Shown one piece after another: positions 44,031-55,175 of a DNA stretch of 64,000 nucleotides. Positions within the stretch are counted from its first letter, which is position 1. Each line of letters starts with the position of its first letter. The stretch is taken from assembly GCA_015345905.1 (NCBI GenBank), contig JADDTR010000012.1, positions 70,578 through 134,577 of the forward strand. Direction: 5' to 3'. A program made the translations under genes and the position numbers. The notes beneath the pieces are model-generated. The model worked only from the letters and a program-made list of their open reading frames with translations, did no database searches and was not told the DNA's origin. The DNA comes from Aotearoamyces nothofagi (taxonomy: Eukaryota; Ascomycota; Leotiomycetes; Leotiales; Tympanidaceae).

Positions 44031-45503
44031 ATGCAATACAAGCTGCGCGTGACGCGCGCCATCTTCGTGGTTGCGTTTCTGTGCTCTGGTCTTTACCTGT
44101 ATACCTCTCACAGGCTCCCTACGAGCTTGACCGAGGCTGCTGCTTCTTACTACCGCCGGCCAACGCCAGATACAACAGGCTCTTCCTCGAAAGCCGTCCA
44201 GCTCTTCTGGAGCCGCTGGAGCACGATCTTCCACGATGCGCGTCCCCGTATAACGCCCATTGCCCTGCGAGGCAGTGCGAACACGGTTGCTGTATCGCTC
44301 GGTGACGCTGGCCCGCGAGAACTACCGAAGAACCGCGTACTGAACTCCGAATCAGACATCGAATCCCTACGTGCATCGCATGCAGTACTGCTCGAGAAAC
44401 TGGTGGCGGAAGATGCGGCAGCGGACATATTCAACGGCACCGGTGTAGTGACGGTGGGAGGAGGAGAGTACTTTGGGCCTGCGATCATCGGGCTGCACAT
44501 GCTGCGAAAGACTGGCAGCACCCTTCCCGTCGAGATCTTTGTAGCAGACGCGAGCGAGTACGATCCGAGCCTTTGTGAGGATTATCTGCCGAAATTTGGG
44601 GCGCGCTGTCTCGTCCTCAGGGATTTTCTTGACAGAATCGCATCGGAAAGCTTTGAGGTCACTCATTACCAGCTCAAGTCTCTTGCCATGCTCTTCTCGT
44701 CCTTCGCCGAAATTCTCTACCTTGACAGTGATAGTATTCCCCTGGTCAACCCTTCTGAATTATTCGATGCCGAACCCTACGAATCCAGCGGGCTCGTCAT
44801 TTGGCCTGACTTTTGGATCGCTACAGAATCTCCTCTTTTCTATACCATAGTTGGCCTACCTGCCTTCCCCACCGATCTACCAAAAAGCTCAAGCGAGGCT
44901 GGGCAACTGTTGATCAACAAGAGAACCCATCTCAAGACACTTCTCTTGGCCAATTATTACAATATCTATGGCCCAGATTATTACTATCCTCTACTGAGCC
45001 AGGGTGTACTCGGCCAAGGAGACAAGGAAACATTCATGGCTGCTGCTCTGGTAACAGGCGAGTCATACTACCGTGTTGCAACAGGCGTCGTATCTGTCGG
45101 CCGCCAAACCGGTCATGCATTCAAGATTAGCGGCATGGTGCAGCATCACCCGTCCGAGGACCTGCTCCATAACGGAACTCCGGGCGGCAGCACCAGCGAC
45201 GAAGCAGAGTCAGCTAAGGTCCGGCCAGCATTCTTCCATGCAAACACACCAAAGATGAATGCAGGCCATCTGGTGGACGAAGGTGATCTGTTTGCTACTG
45301 ACAAGAAGCGCCTGAGATTGTGGGGGTCCCAGCAGGACCAAGAGAAGCAATTTGGGTATGATTTGGAGAAGGAGGTGTGGGAGTTACTTGTTAGGACGGG
45401 CTGTGAGCTGGAGCAAGTTGTTCCGGAGTGGAAGGGCCGCGAGAGGATGTGCGCGAGGCTTGAGGAGCATCGGAAAGAAGTGTTCTCAGGTAACGGATTA
45501 TAA
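44031..45503 (+). CDS. GT71 alpha-mannosyltransferase (MNN1/MNN2 type)
   Basis: A 490-residue type II Golgi membrane protein. A short basic cytosolic tail (MQYKLRVTR) is followed by a membrane anchor (residues 9-25, IFVVAFLCSGLYLY), a stem, and the catalytic domain. That domain starts near GTGVVTVGGGEYFGPAI, with the DxD metal motif D232-S-D234 in ILYLDSDSIPL and the GT71 pattern QLLINKRTHLKTLLLANYYN. These enzymes extend N- or O-glycans or wall mannan with GDP-mannose. The frame is open upstream to about 43911 without an ATG, so an upstream exon is possible, but the ATG at 44031 gives a complete anchor. It sits 250 bp after the transposon island. Confidence 0.85.
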   Translation: MQYKLRVTRAIFVVAFLCSGLYLYTSHRLPTSLTEAAASYYRRPTPDTTGSSSKAVQLFWSRWSTIFHDARPRITPIALRGSANTVAVSLGDAGPRELPKNRVLNSESDIESLRASHAVLLEKLVAEDAAADIFNGTGVVTVGGGEYFGPAIIGLHMLRKTGSTLPVEIFVADASEYDPSLCEDYLPKFGARCLVLRDFLDRIASESFEVTHYQLKSLAMLFSSFAEILYLDSDSIPLVNPSELFDAEPYESSGLVIWPDFWIATESPLFYTIVGLPAFPTDLPKSSSEAGQLLINKRTHLKTLLLANYYNIYGPDYYYPLLSQGVLGQGDKETFMAAALVTGESYYRVATGVVSVGRQTGHAFKISGMVQHHPSEDLLHNGTPGGSTSDEAESAKVRPAFFHANTPKMNAGHLVDEGDLFATDKKRLRLWGSQQDQEKQFGYDLEKEVWELLVRTGCELEQVVPEWKGRERMCARLEEHRKEVFSGNGL

Positions 45504-46210
45504 AACTGTATATAAAGCGTCAGGATTTATTATACGTCAGCGGCATGCGTAATATACGCACAAGTTCATTAGAATTTAGAAGCATACAATCTAATAAATA
45601 CATCACCAGTTTACTACTGCACCGCAAACAGATCTAGTGCAAGAAGCGTCTCGGAGTAACTTGCTCTGGATTATTCTGTCTAGTTCTATCAAACATGTAT
45701 AACTCTAATTTTCTCTATTTTCTCTATAAGCCTGTAATGGGAGCAGCAAGCCAATCATGTCACATGTGACGATCTTGGCAAATGACTTTCAGGCTTTCCC
45801 TTTCATTGGCATTGGAATCATAAGCCCAGCAATGTGTTACAGCATGCGCGCCCAGACCCTGGCACGGCATATTTGCCTACAACTATCTACCTGTCCCTAT
45901 CGGCTGCGTGTGCTCCTGCCAAGAGGCATTTCGCAGCATGCAACCAAGTCCAACGGAAAACAGAACGGTACTTGATTATGTGGAATGCGATGATATGTCT
46001 AAACCCCTATATTCATGGTACGGAGTACTCATTTGTCCCTCGTTTGCGGCGTTTACGGCGTAGTTGCTTTTCTCCGAGCCGCGGCTCTCTCTAACACCCG
46101 TCTCTTATCGCCGTTCGATGCCACGATTACTCAGGCAACCTCCCGCTTGTCCTGTCGTGGCGCAACAGTGCGACGGCTATATAATCAACGCCGGCAGGAA
46201 TAAGGAAATG
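45504..46210. other. Intergenic, no gene seen
   Basis: About 700 bp, AT-rich in its first 200 bp. Overlapping short ORFs at 45757-46264 are in different frames and show no motif. Confidence 0.45.
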
Positions 46211-46217
46211 TATAAAA
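46211..46217 (+). promoter_or_regulatory. TATA box (TATAAAA)
   Basis: 80 nt before the aldo-keto reductase start, followed by a CCCCCTCTTCCCCC leader. Well placed for a core promoter. Confidence 0.6.
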
Positions 46218-46290
46218 CCCCCCTCTTCCCCCTACCAACGCCTGAGCTCTCCAACTACCACTGACGCATATGATCCTCTGCCCCAGAGCC

Positions 46291-47432
46291 ATGGCGAAAC
46301 TCACGATTAATTCGACGTTGCGGATGCAGTCGGGCTATGAGATACCGATCCTGGGCTATGGTGTAGGTCGACGTCTCACCGGGCAAGAGAGGACATGCTG
46401 ACAATGATAGGTTTACCAAACGTGTGCAAGAACCGCATCTGCGTGGCGGATGATTAACTGATGGTTGGGTGTAGTCCTGCAGATATAACTGAAGACGTCG
46501 TTTCGCATGCTTTCAAACTCGGATACAGACACGTGAGTTCAGACAATTGATTCTTGTGGAAGTCTCCGATTTCTTGCCCAGTCGAGTCGACCCCTCGTTT
46601 CCTTGGCTCCTCGCCCTTTCTCATCAGCTCAAAGCAATACCTTATACTGCCCAGGTAGACTCTGCTGTCGCTTACCACAACGAAGCCCCTTCTGCTGCTG
46701 CTATCCACAAATCTGGCCTCCCTCGGTCCTCCATCTTCTTCACAAGCAAGATCCCTTCTCGCAAGCTAAACTATGCCAACACTGCTGCCCAAGTTGACAA
46801 GACTCTGCAAGACACCGCTTTGGGCTACATTGATCTCATGCTAATCCACGCACCCTACGGCGGGCGGGAAGGGCGCAAGGGTGCATGGAAAGCCCTTGTA
46901 GAAGCCCAAGCTGCAGGCAAGATCCGCAGTCTCGGCATCAGCAATTATGGCGTTCATCACCTTGACGAGATGGAGGCCTACATGAAAGAGCTCGAACAGG
47001 AGGGTAGGGGGAAGGGCGGTAGGATCGACGTGGGGCAATGGGAACTGCATCCGTGGCTCGCGCGGGATGATATCGTGGAGTGGTGCCGGAAGCGGAACAT
47101 TGTAATCGAGGCATACTCCCCACTGGTCAGGGGAGAGAGGATGGGGGAGAAGGCCCTGGGGCCATTGGCAGAGAAGTACGGCAAGAGCCCAGCCCAGATC
47201 CTGTTGCGATGGAGCTTGCAGAAGGGCTTTGTGCCTCTCCCAAAGAGCGTCACGAAGAGCAGGATTGAAGAGAATGCGAACATCTTTGATTTTGAGCTTC
47301 TGGATGACGAGATTGAGAGCTTGAGGACGGGAGTGTATGGTAAGTTGTCTGCATACATCGCCGATATACACACGCTCACAAACCACAGAGCCTTGCTGTT
47401 GGGATCCTACGATATCAACTCTCGAGCAGTAA
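46291..47432 (+). CDS. Aldo-keto reductase
   Basis: A 289-residue NAD(P)H-dependent reductase of the AKR superfamily. Five exons: 46291-46362, 46411-46421 (11 nt), 46475-46532, 46655-47339 and 47389-47432; all junctions keep frame and give an unbroken AKR sequence. The catalytic Asp and Tyr are in HVDSAVAYHNE (D and Y), the Lys in FFTSKIP (K) and the His in LMLIHAPYG. The cofactor region has WSLQKGFVPLPKSVTKSRIEEN. The C-terminus EPCCWDPTISTLEQ is a plausible AKR tail. Likely substrates are small aldehydes or ketones. TATA-driven, with its own promoter. The microexon encodes only VYQ and part of T. Confidence 0.9.
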
Positions 47433-47719
47433 CACTAGCCGTAGCTGTTGGGTTATGCACGCTATGGATTTAAGCATCGTCGCCGTCTTTATTCGTTCGG
47501 CCTCTTCTCTAATTGCATTCGTATCCTCTATCACTTACCAATAAATCATATGATGTACTTTCCACGGTCGAATTTTAACCTCTGGACGACTATATCTTCG
47601 TTGGGTTGCTGGATAGATTTTGCTTTCGATCATGATTCGTGAATGAAACTGTCCTATTTCAACATCCAATCAAAGTACAGCAAAAATTGCCATGTTTTCT
47701 AATATTTGCCGCAGACCAC

Positions 47720-50700
47720 TTACTTGACCAACTCCCTATCCAACAAATTCTCAAAGCACTTTTCCGTAGCCTCATGTTCTGCACCCATGACCCGCCCAAA
47801 CCCTACAGCTGCTTCCTTGAACAACCCTACCGCCTCTACCTCTTTCCCCATATTCCTCAGGGCCCTTGCTGTCCTTGCAATGCTCCCTAGAGTCGTTGGA
47901 TGCTCGTTACCAAGACTGAACCTGAACCCTTCCATTGCCTGTTTATAGGAGGGCTCTGCCTGCATTAGTAGTTTCTGCTTCGAAACCACCCTTTCTTGGA
48001 CGCCTGCAGTTTGTTCCTGGTGCCGTGATGTGCGACTGGAGAGAAGTTTCCCTTCTCCGGTAGCCAGATCAGTGATACAAAGCGCGAGATTGGTGACGCA
48101 TTTAAGCGTGGCAGGATGTCGTGGTCCTAAAACTCGTGTCATAGCCAATATTGCCCATTCGTGCCTTGCTTTCAGTGCCTTTAGTGCCTCGATGTGGTCA
48201 CCTGCTGCGGCTTGTAGTATCAGGCGGTTGATCTCCGTCTCATGGTTGTATGAGATCAGGGAGTCTGGATGTTCAGCACTTAGAGCTTCGGTTCGTAATT
48301 TGCAAGCTTCTGCAATGAAACGCTTTGCTTCGGGAAGTTGGCTGGTGTTTTCTTGTCCGCTGAGTACGATAGCACGGTGATCTAGTGCAGCGAGCCGTAA
48401 GGGGTGTTTATCGTGTAGAGCTGAGGACAAGGACTGGAGGCATGATTTACTAGTTTCATCTGCAAAGGAGCAACCGTTGAGGCGGCGAAGGACATTTGAG
48501 AGTTGATGCAAGCTGCTAAGGGTGTCGGGGTGTGAAGGTCCAAGAGTGCTATTGCGGATAGACATTATATCTCTGTTGGCCTTTTCGGCGAAAGTATAAT
48601 TACCCATTTCCATTTCAATGAGTGCTCTGTCACTTCTCGCCTTCAAAATGACTGGATGTGTGTCGTTCCATGTCTTGGAGAAGCCGTCCACTGCTTGATT
48701 TTGTAGGTCCGAAGCAGTTCTGAACTCTCCCATTGCAAGAAGTATCATTGCTTTGACGCTCACGCTTTCGAAAATATCTGGATGCTCAGACCGCAGGATC
48801 CTTATTCTACCATCCAATGAAACTTGGGCAAATTTCAAAGCTGTCTCATACCGACCATGTTTCATAAGAGTTGATGCTAGTCCAATAGCGGTCGCTAGGG
48901 TATCTGGATGATCGGCGCCGAGGATAGACTTCCTGCCGTCGTATGCCAACTCATACTGACTTAGAGATGCCGATATCTGGCCGTTATACTCCAAGGCTGA
49001 AGCATAGTCGTGGATGGTAGCAAGATGAACCTGATCTTGTAAGTTTCCAGAATTCTTCTGATTCGAAATTTCCTTTGCTTCTGTGTAGTGCTTTAATGAT
49101 TCATAATATTTTCCTTCGAATCTCAACAAGAGTGCCGAAATTGATTTTCCTAATACCGGATCGTGCTTGAGAAGGCGATCTTTCCAATCGTTGTAGAGCC
49201 TTCGAGCCTCTGTAATCTTCCCTTGTCGGATGATGATAGCGATCAAGTGTTTTATAGTGGTCAGCGTTTCGAGGTTGATCTGTCCTTCTGGAGAGTTTCG
49301 TAGTCTCAAGGCTATATATAGAGGCATTTCTGCTGCAGCAAAATCCCCTTTCTGTTGCAAGGCAACAGAGTCCGCAAAATACAAGGATGCAGCAATCTTT
49401 CTTGTTTCGACTGACAGGGTTTCTTCTGGAAGACTTTGAAAGTTCTCCAGTATATACTCAGTGCAGCGCCGCTGAGGACTACTATGATCAGAATCTTCGA
49501 TGTTAAAAGTCGACACAGCCTCTAATGCTTCCCTGACAAGGTTCTCGTCTTGTGTACCCCTCTTTTTGAAAGCAAGGTATACTAAGGGATGTACAGAAAA
49601 TGATGAATCACTCTCTGTAAGTAGGAAGTATGCCTTAAGCGTGCCCAAGGATATTAGCGACTGTCTTACTGATATTACAGAGACGGGAACCCTATAGCCA
49701 CCCAGACAGCACATAAAGAGCAGTAGTCGAGCTGCCTTTTCATCGAATGCTCCTAGTTGATTAAAGTCCACGATACCCTCTTCGATTGCATATTGACGCG
49801 TGTCATTAGGCAATGTCCGATAGCCGGAAGTTAAGCTCAATAGCTCTACCTGCGTATCTTGGTTTTGTCGAAAAATGTCAAGATATTGTGCAACCGTCAA
49901 ACAATTAGCATTGATGAATGCACCAACTTCGGCCATGGCGAGCGGGTGATATGCGAGGAACTGAGCAAGTTCGTCCAATTCTCGTGGAGATGTCGAATTG
50001 CTGATTTCCTTTCCGAGATTTGTACTTAAAAGTTCAGAAAGCACATGCTCTGTACTCGGCACACTGATCACACTGTTTGGGGGAGAAAATCGAAGGGCGG
50101 TTTTGCGATTCCGTGTAATCAGGATTGTAGATCCATGTGAAGGTGAAGGGATCTCGTCTGCAAGGCATCTTGGGTGCTTGCCACCGGGAATGTCCCTAAA
50201 GAGGAAGTCTGCGTCTTGTCCTGTATCAATGACAAGGATCCAAGGCCCCGAGCGTTTGCTGTTAAGCCATTTATACACGGCCTGCTCGTCGTTGTCACCG
50301 TCCGCTAACGGCGGGAAACCAGCCATCTTGGAAATAATGGCGCAGGTTTCTGACCACTGCTCATAGGTGCTGGCGTTGATCCAGAAGGCCGAGATATCAC
50401 TTTGCCTATCTTTCATTCGATATAAATGCTCCAAAACGAGTTCTGATTTTCTAAACCGGTTAGCAGAGGCAAGATCATAGCATAAGAATCTCAACATACC
50501 CGATACCCCCAAGTCCAGCTACAGCAAGGCGGTTATATCTCGGCAGCACATCATACGAAGCTAGCTGTTCTAACTGAGATGATCGGCCTATAAATTCTGG
50601 ATTACGAACTCGAGGTACCATGAAGAATTGCGGCGCATCTGGCTCAGCTGAAGCCGTCTTCTTATTAGAACCCTCCACCCTAGGAACTTCGGCATTAACA

Positions 50701-50804
50701 CTGTCTCGCTTTTGTGCTGCAAACAAAGAGAGTTCTACGAAGAATGAAGCAATTCTCGAAATGAGGTCTGTGACGTGTGGTGGTTCGGCTGCCATATCTG
50801 CCAT
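47720..50804 (-). CDS. NB-ARC/TPR protein (fungal NLR-like)
   Basis: A 1011-residue STAND-class protein. Exon 1 is 50804-50500 and exon 2 is 50450-47720; the intron (GTATGT..TAG) lies inside the P-loop. The sequence is AVAGLGGIGKSELVLEH, a Walker A of NB-ARC type. The Walker-B-like strand is WILVIDTGQDAD and the sensor segment GSTILITRNR. Then come a winged-helix part (about 330-420) and about ten TPRs of the kinesin-light-chain type (each with an LGxxHPDTL signature). The N-terminal domain is short (RIASFFVELSLFAAQKR). Fungal proteins of this plan act in non-self recognition or signalling. The ATG at 50804 follows a stop in frame, but an upstream exon cannot be excluded. Confidence 0.85.
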
Positions 50805-52177
50805 GTGAATTCTGGTTGTAGAATTAGATATCAAGTGGCGACTGTGGTGATACCGGCAGCTTTATGCATACGCCGAGGGTGAGAGCCAGCCTCATACCAG
50901 CCCAATCGGGCTGCAAATACTGCTATTTCCAGAGAGCGTCGGGTATCAGCTTTCTGACTCATACAGTGTTACACCATTGTGCACAGCTTCCTTCGAGTCG
51001 TCCAATATACCGTGAATAGCGAGGTGGTTGCTATGATGAGCTGTCAGACTCGGGGGCAAGGCCGAGTTTTTCGTCGGTTCATGCCAGGATATAGGAACAT
51101 ACAAACGAGACCTCGAGGGACGCCCAAAGGCGATATTTGTAGTTGATATAGCTACTCCAAATAAATAATGGATACCCAACATCCCTCGTCGTATACTGCG
51201 GAAACTCTTGAACAGGCAGACTACTGGTGGTAGGCGGTCGGGACCTCCAGCCGCGTTGTAAACCGCCCACTTGATATATGCCCAACAAGCTCATACGAAT
51301 TCCGACCACCTATTCTGGAGTTTAAGGAAGAGACTCTAGAGCTGAGATGGGCCAAACCGGGCAACCCTCTTGATCCGACACCCGGTTTCCTCGTACGAGT
51401 CGAGCCGAATTGAGTTGTGTGCTGCGAGAGGACATAAAGCCTCTGTATTGGGCGAATGTTGATACTCGGAATCATCCTGGGCATGCGAGGTTCGGCATTA
51501 CCATTGATTGCGCCCACTGGGTGAGGGTGCTATGCTGTCTCCCAGTAAGAGTTCGGCTGATGCAGCCGGTGCAGCACGGCACAGAACATGATTGTTGCGA
51601 CCGCGATTCAGCTGCGCTGTCGACCGCAGCTGGGCGTACCTTCCACTGCCTTGCCTGCTACACCGGAAGGCCGATGTAATGTGATGTGATGGATGTGATG
51701 TGATGCGATGTGCATTGTCGTACCCGGCGAGTCTCATTCGCCGTTGGGCGCAAGGCACCTCCCGAAGCAAAGTGCAGAACGTCGCTGGATGGGCCCAGTG
51801 TAGACAAGCATCACTTATAAGAAAGAGAAGCCGACTTTTTGTTATAGGCCTTCGACTGGACAGTATATCCCGGCGCATGAAAAGACTCACGGTGATGTAG
51901 CAAGCACCGCGCAGCATACGGCTTCGAACAGTATTGCCCTAGACAGGTCTACAGCCCTGCTCCCCTTCAGCATAGAACCGGCGTCAGGACCAGCTGCGAA
52001 TGATTCCCAGGATGCCCTTCATGCCATTCTCATGAACCACCTCCCTCTGTCCCACGCTGCGGCTGAGGCATGCTGGGCAGCGCATGCGCCTGCCTAAGCA
52101 CCCAAGGAAGGGCCTCTTGAATATAAGGCGGGAGTCTTTCCAAGGCCTGTTTTCCGTTGCGGCTGCTCTTATTCAAA
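50805..52177. other. Mostly non-coding; possible extra exon near 50.9 kb
   Basis: About 1.37 kb without a firm gene. The minus strand at about 50960-50840 reads SLEIAVFAARLGWYEAG with good coding character and could be an upstream exon of the NB-ARC gene, but I could not join it in frame. A short (GATGTGAT)n repeat lies at 51676-51715. The remainder has nothing supported. Confidence 0.4.
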
Positions 52178-52247
52178 ATGCCTGGGCTCTTAGTCTTTAT
52201 GATCTTCCTGTCTCCAACACTTGCGCTTCTTCCCGACTGAGCTGCTC

Positions 52248-52829
52248 ATGATGGTGTCGGGCATGGCTCCTGCTTCTGTGACATCGACAACCTGGCCGTC
52301 TGGTGTCCTGGCGACAGCAACAGCAACAACACTTCTAGATGACTCGCTGCAGCAGAGAGCGGCTGCTTCGCCCGCCTATGCCGTTACCTTGTCCATCACG
52401 AGAGCATATACGACATATACCACGGTCGTTATTCTCGGTGGCAGCATGACTGCCGATTCCCTACCAGCTACAAGTGCTGCCTCTACTCCCAGTAGCAACA
52501 CCGATACTGCTGTTGCCGCCAGTACTGAAAAGGCGCCGCCGTCCCACAACGTCCTGATCGCCGCAACGGTCGGTACAGTCTGCGCCCTTATCTTCCTAAT
52601 TGGCCTGATGTACGTATGCTATATCCAGCGGCGCAGATCGAAATACTATACCTCTACCACAACCACTCCCAGGAGCAGCAGCAGCGGCAACAGCGGCTAT
52701 GGGCGGAGACCAAGACCATCAACGAGAAGAGTCAGGGAAGTGCCGCTGCCACCGCCCATAGCACCGGTAAGAGGTGGGCGGAGAGGACTCTTTGGGCGAC
52801 AGGTCCAGCACGGCCTTGATGACGACTGA
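52248..52829 (+). CDS. Single-pass membrane protein, Ser/Thr-rich ectodomain
   Basis: A 193-residue frame from the ATG at 52248. A Ser/Thr/Ala-rich ectodomain is followed by one strong membrane segment at about 101-126 (VLIAATVGTVCALIFLIGL). Then come a basic stop-transfer QRRR and a cytosolic tail rich in Arg, Ser and Pro (RPRPSTRRVREVPLPPPIAP). The layout resembles fungal wall-stress-type or SKG6-like proteins. No signal peptide is in this frame. A good signal peptide (MPGLLVFMIFLSPTLALLPD) starts at 52178 but is in another frame and stops at 52240. Either the real gene has a small undetected feature, or the frame was lost. Unknown function. Confidence 0.55.
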   Translation: MMVSGMAPASVTSTTWPSGVLATATATTLLDDSLQQRAAASPAYAVTLSITRAYTTYTTVVILGGSMTADSLPATSAASTPSSNTDTAVAASTEKAPPSHNVLIAATVGTVCALIFLIGLMYVCYIQRRRSKYYTSTTTTPRSSSSGNSGYGRRPRPSTRRVREVPLPPPIAPVRGGRRGLFGRQVQHGLDDD

Positions 52830-53269
52830 GACATCGAAACCTCAACTTCACCATGCATCCGCTATTCAAATCACGATCCCTCGCCACGGTGCAACTTCAA
52901 GGGCGGTGCCGCTCCTATACCTAGACTTCTATTCGTATTCTCTGTGTATAAACATTTGTATGAAAAATCAAAGCAGCCTTGCTATTGCTTGGATATCGAA
53001 TCCTTGTGTTGATGTTGAGATATATGTAATATGTTGTCTGAGAGCTTATTATAATAAGCTTAGAAGTCACAGTCCTGAGCCCACCAATAGCTCTAACTAA
53101 GATATGGAATTCTCTATCCCAAATATAATATCTAACATAGTATCCAATATCTATCAGTGTATCAAGAACACCTATAAATCACCTAACGCCCGCTTAATTA
53201 TATGACAACAAAGAAAACGATTGTCTACACCGAAACAAAGATGTCCATCCTCGATTTCGGCAATGGCTA

Positions 53270-54298
53270 TTACGCCTCGGTAGACATATAATCTGCCTCG
53301 CTAGACATGCAATCTGTCAACTGAACCGAGCCATCTTGGCCATCCTTCTTCCTGTGGTTTTGTGTCTCTGCCCAAACCGGCTGAGTGATGTTAAAGATGC
53401 CAATAGCAACCACCATCAACACACCGTCTAAAACAACAAAGTAGACCTCTGTCGTCATAAGATAACCCGTCCAGCCTCCGAGGAGTTCAACAGTGCGATA
53501 AATGCTTCTGGTCACCACACAAACCATGCTCAAGGTCGAGCCGGCCATCAGCCACTTTATTTTCCTCTCCTTGACAGCCGCGACACGGAATTTCAGCGCA
53601 CGGAGCACGACGAAGATAAACAAGACCGAGAAAACGATGATCGAGGCGAGCTGGAAGAGTACACCTGCAACCATGATATGGGTGCCTTTATTAAGCTCGG
53701 CCAATGGGACTGGCGACTGCTCGTAGGCGACCGCTGCCATCCCACCGCCTATGGCTTGTACGACTAGCGAGATGATATCCATGCTGCAGAATATGTAGAG
53801 GTAGAAAGCCGGCGAGAGCGGCGAGGTTTCGCGGCCGAAGAGAAGGATGAGACGTCCGAGGATGACGTAGGTTCCTGCGGTAATGAACGCAGGTGCTGAG
53901 AGGAGAATGTTAGCTAGACACGAATCATGAAGCTGGAGTGGGTGGCGAAGGCGTACCTAGGATCAGCGTGACGATCTGCATCAAGAACGGGGTATCTTGG
54001 TATGGACATTCTGCAGACCACGTCCTCCCCACCCACCCAATAAGTTCGGCTGGTGAGATGGTTAGTGACAGGCATCCAAGCAATCGAGGACATGCATCGA
54101 CCTACTCAGGGCGCCAACAGCGAAGACGATCTGCCACCAGACTCGATAGCGCACCGAGACGGAGATGTGCAAGAGGAGCGAGAGGCCGAAGAGGACGCAG
54201 AAGGCGATGCCAGCGCCTAAGCTGGGCGTATAGCCATACGAGGGCTCAGTGGCACCGTCGTAGGCGACGCAGGCTGTTCTATCAATGGAGGCGGCCAT
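53270..54298 (-). CDS. RTA1-like seven-helix membrane protein
   Basis: A 303-residue protein of the RTA1 family (lipid-translocating exporter / stress-related). Exons: 54298-54106, 54049-53957 and 53895-53270, with GT..AG junctions and continuous frame. The N-terminus has the YGYTPSLGAG motif, and later segments include ELIGWVGR, PFLMQIVTLI, AGTYVILGRLILLFG, MDIISLVVQAIGGG and VVTRSIYRTVELLGG. Seven hydrophobic helices fit. Yeast relatives (Rsb1, Rta1, Pug1) affect sphingoid-base or sterol-drug sensitivity. Cytosolic tail Asp/Ser-rich. Substrate unknown. Confidence 0.92.
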
Positions 54299-54433
54299 GG
54301 CCAGAGAACAGGGAAAGTCGGGCAGAGATGGAGAGATGGATGGATGGGTAGATAGACAGACAGCGTGCTTGGGTACGAAGAAGAGGCAAGGGGATCCCTT
54401 GGCGCCGGGGATTGGGGAGTGGGAACGGAAGAG

Positions 54434-54640
54434 GCGGAAGAAGAGGAGAGGAGAGGAGAGGAGAGGAGAGGAGAAGAGAAGAGAGGAAGGGAAAGGTGGA
54501 GGGGAAAGGAAGAGGGAGAGGGAGAAGGGAGAAGGGAGAAGGGAGAAGGGAAAGGGCGCGACTCAAGCTCCAGAGCAGGTTGCGTTGCGGAGGGGGGGAG
54601 GAAGAGAGAGAGAGAGAGAGAGAGAGACGAATCCAGATCG
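54434..54640. repeat. GGAGA/GGGAGAA purine tract and (GA)n
   Basis: A nearly pure-purine plus strand upstream of the RTA1-like gene: (GGAGA)n and (GGGAGAA)n units, followed by a (GA)12-like run near 54606-54628. Long open frames on both strands here come from composition. No gene. Confidence 0.8.
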
Positions 54641-55029
54641 GGTCTGCAACTCGCCGAGGGCCGACAGCTGTTGGCCGGAGGGCTGGAGGGATCAAGGTAC
54701 CGCAGGTAGTACAGTACAGTACGTAGAGCAGGGGCTCGGGGGAACTATGCTCCGATGCGAAGACCCTGGGAGCCGGGCTCTGGAGGCTGAGCCGTATGGA
54801 CAGCGTGTAGATCGAAGATGGCGCCGTCTTAGGGGCCTTTGGGAAGAGCATCGCCATCGCATTTCGCATTCCGCATTCCGCATTCCTCCAGAGATTTCCA
54901 TAAACCCGCTGTTCTCTGCTGTGGCGTGTCGCTACCCGCCGGAAGGGGGGCGTTAGGGAGCTGCGGGAGGCTCCTTACTCGCCGTGGCACCCGTGCGTCG
55001 CCGCGCATGGGCTGATCAGGATGACTGAC

Positions 55030-55175
55030 ACGACGCGCGCTGCGCGCTACACGCTACACGCAACCAGCGTGCGTCAGGTACAGTACAATAGGTACTCTAC
55101 AGTGGACACGGTACACGGTACACGCTACACGCTACACGCTACACGCTACGCTACACGTTATGCTACACACTGTAC
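55030..55175. repeat. (TACACGC)n-type repeat cluster
   Basis: Repeated ACACGCTACACG and GTACACGG units, preceded by CGCGCGCTGCGCG and followed by TATACTATAC runs up to about 55205. Likely slippage-prone. The next kilobase (to 56061) has no gene that I can support. Confidence 0.75.

Noticed and set aside
51221-51517. 98-residue minus-strand ORF
   Set aside because: No family features and overlapping ORFs in the other frames; likely chance.
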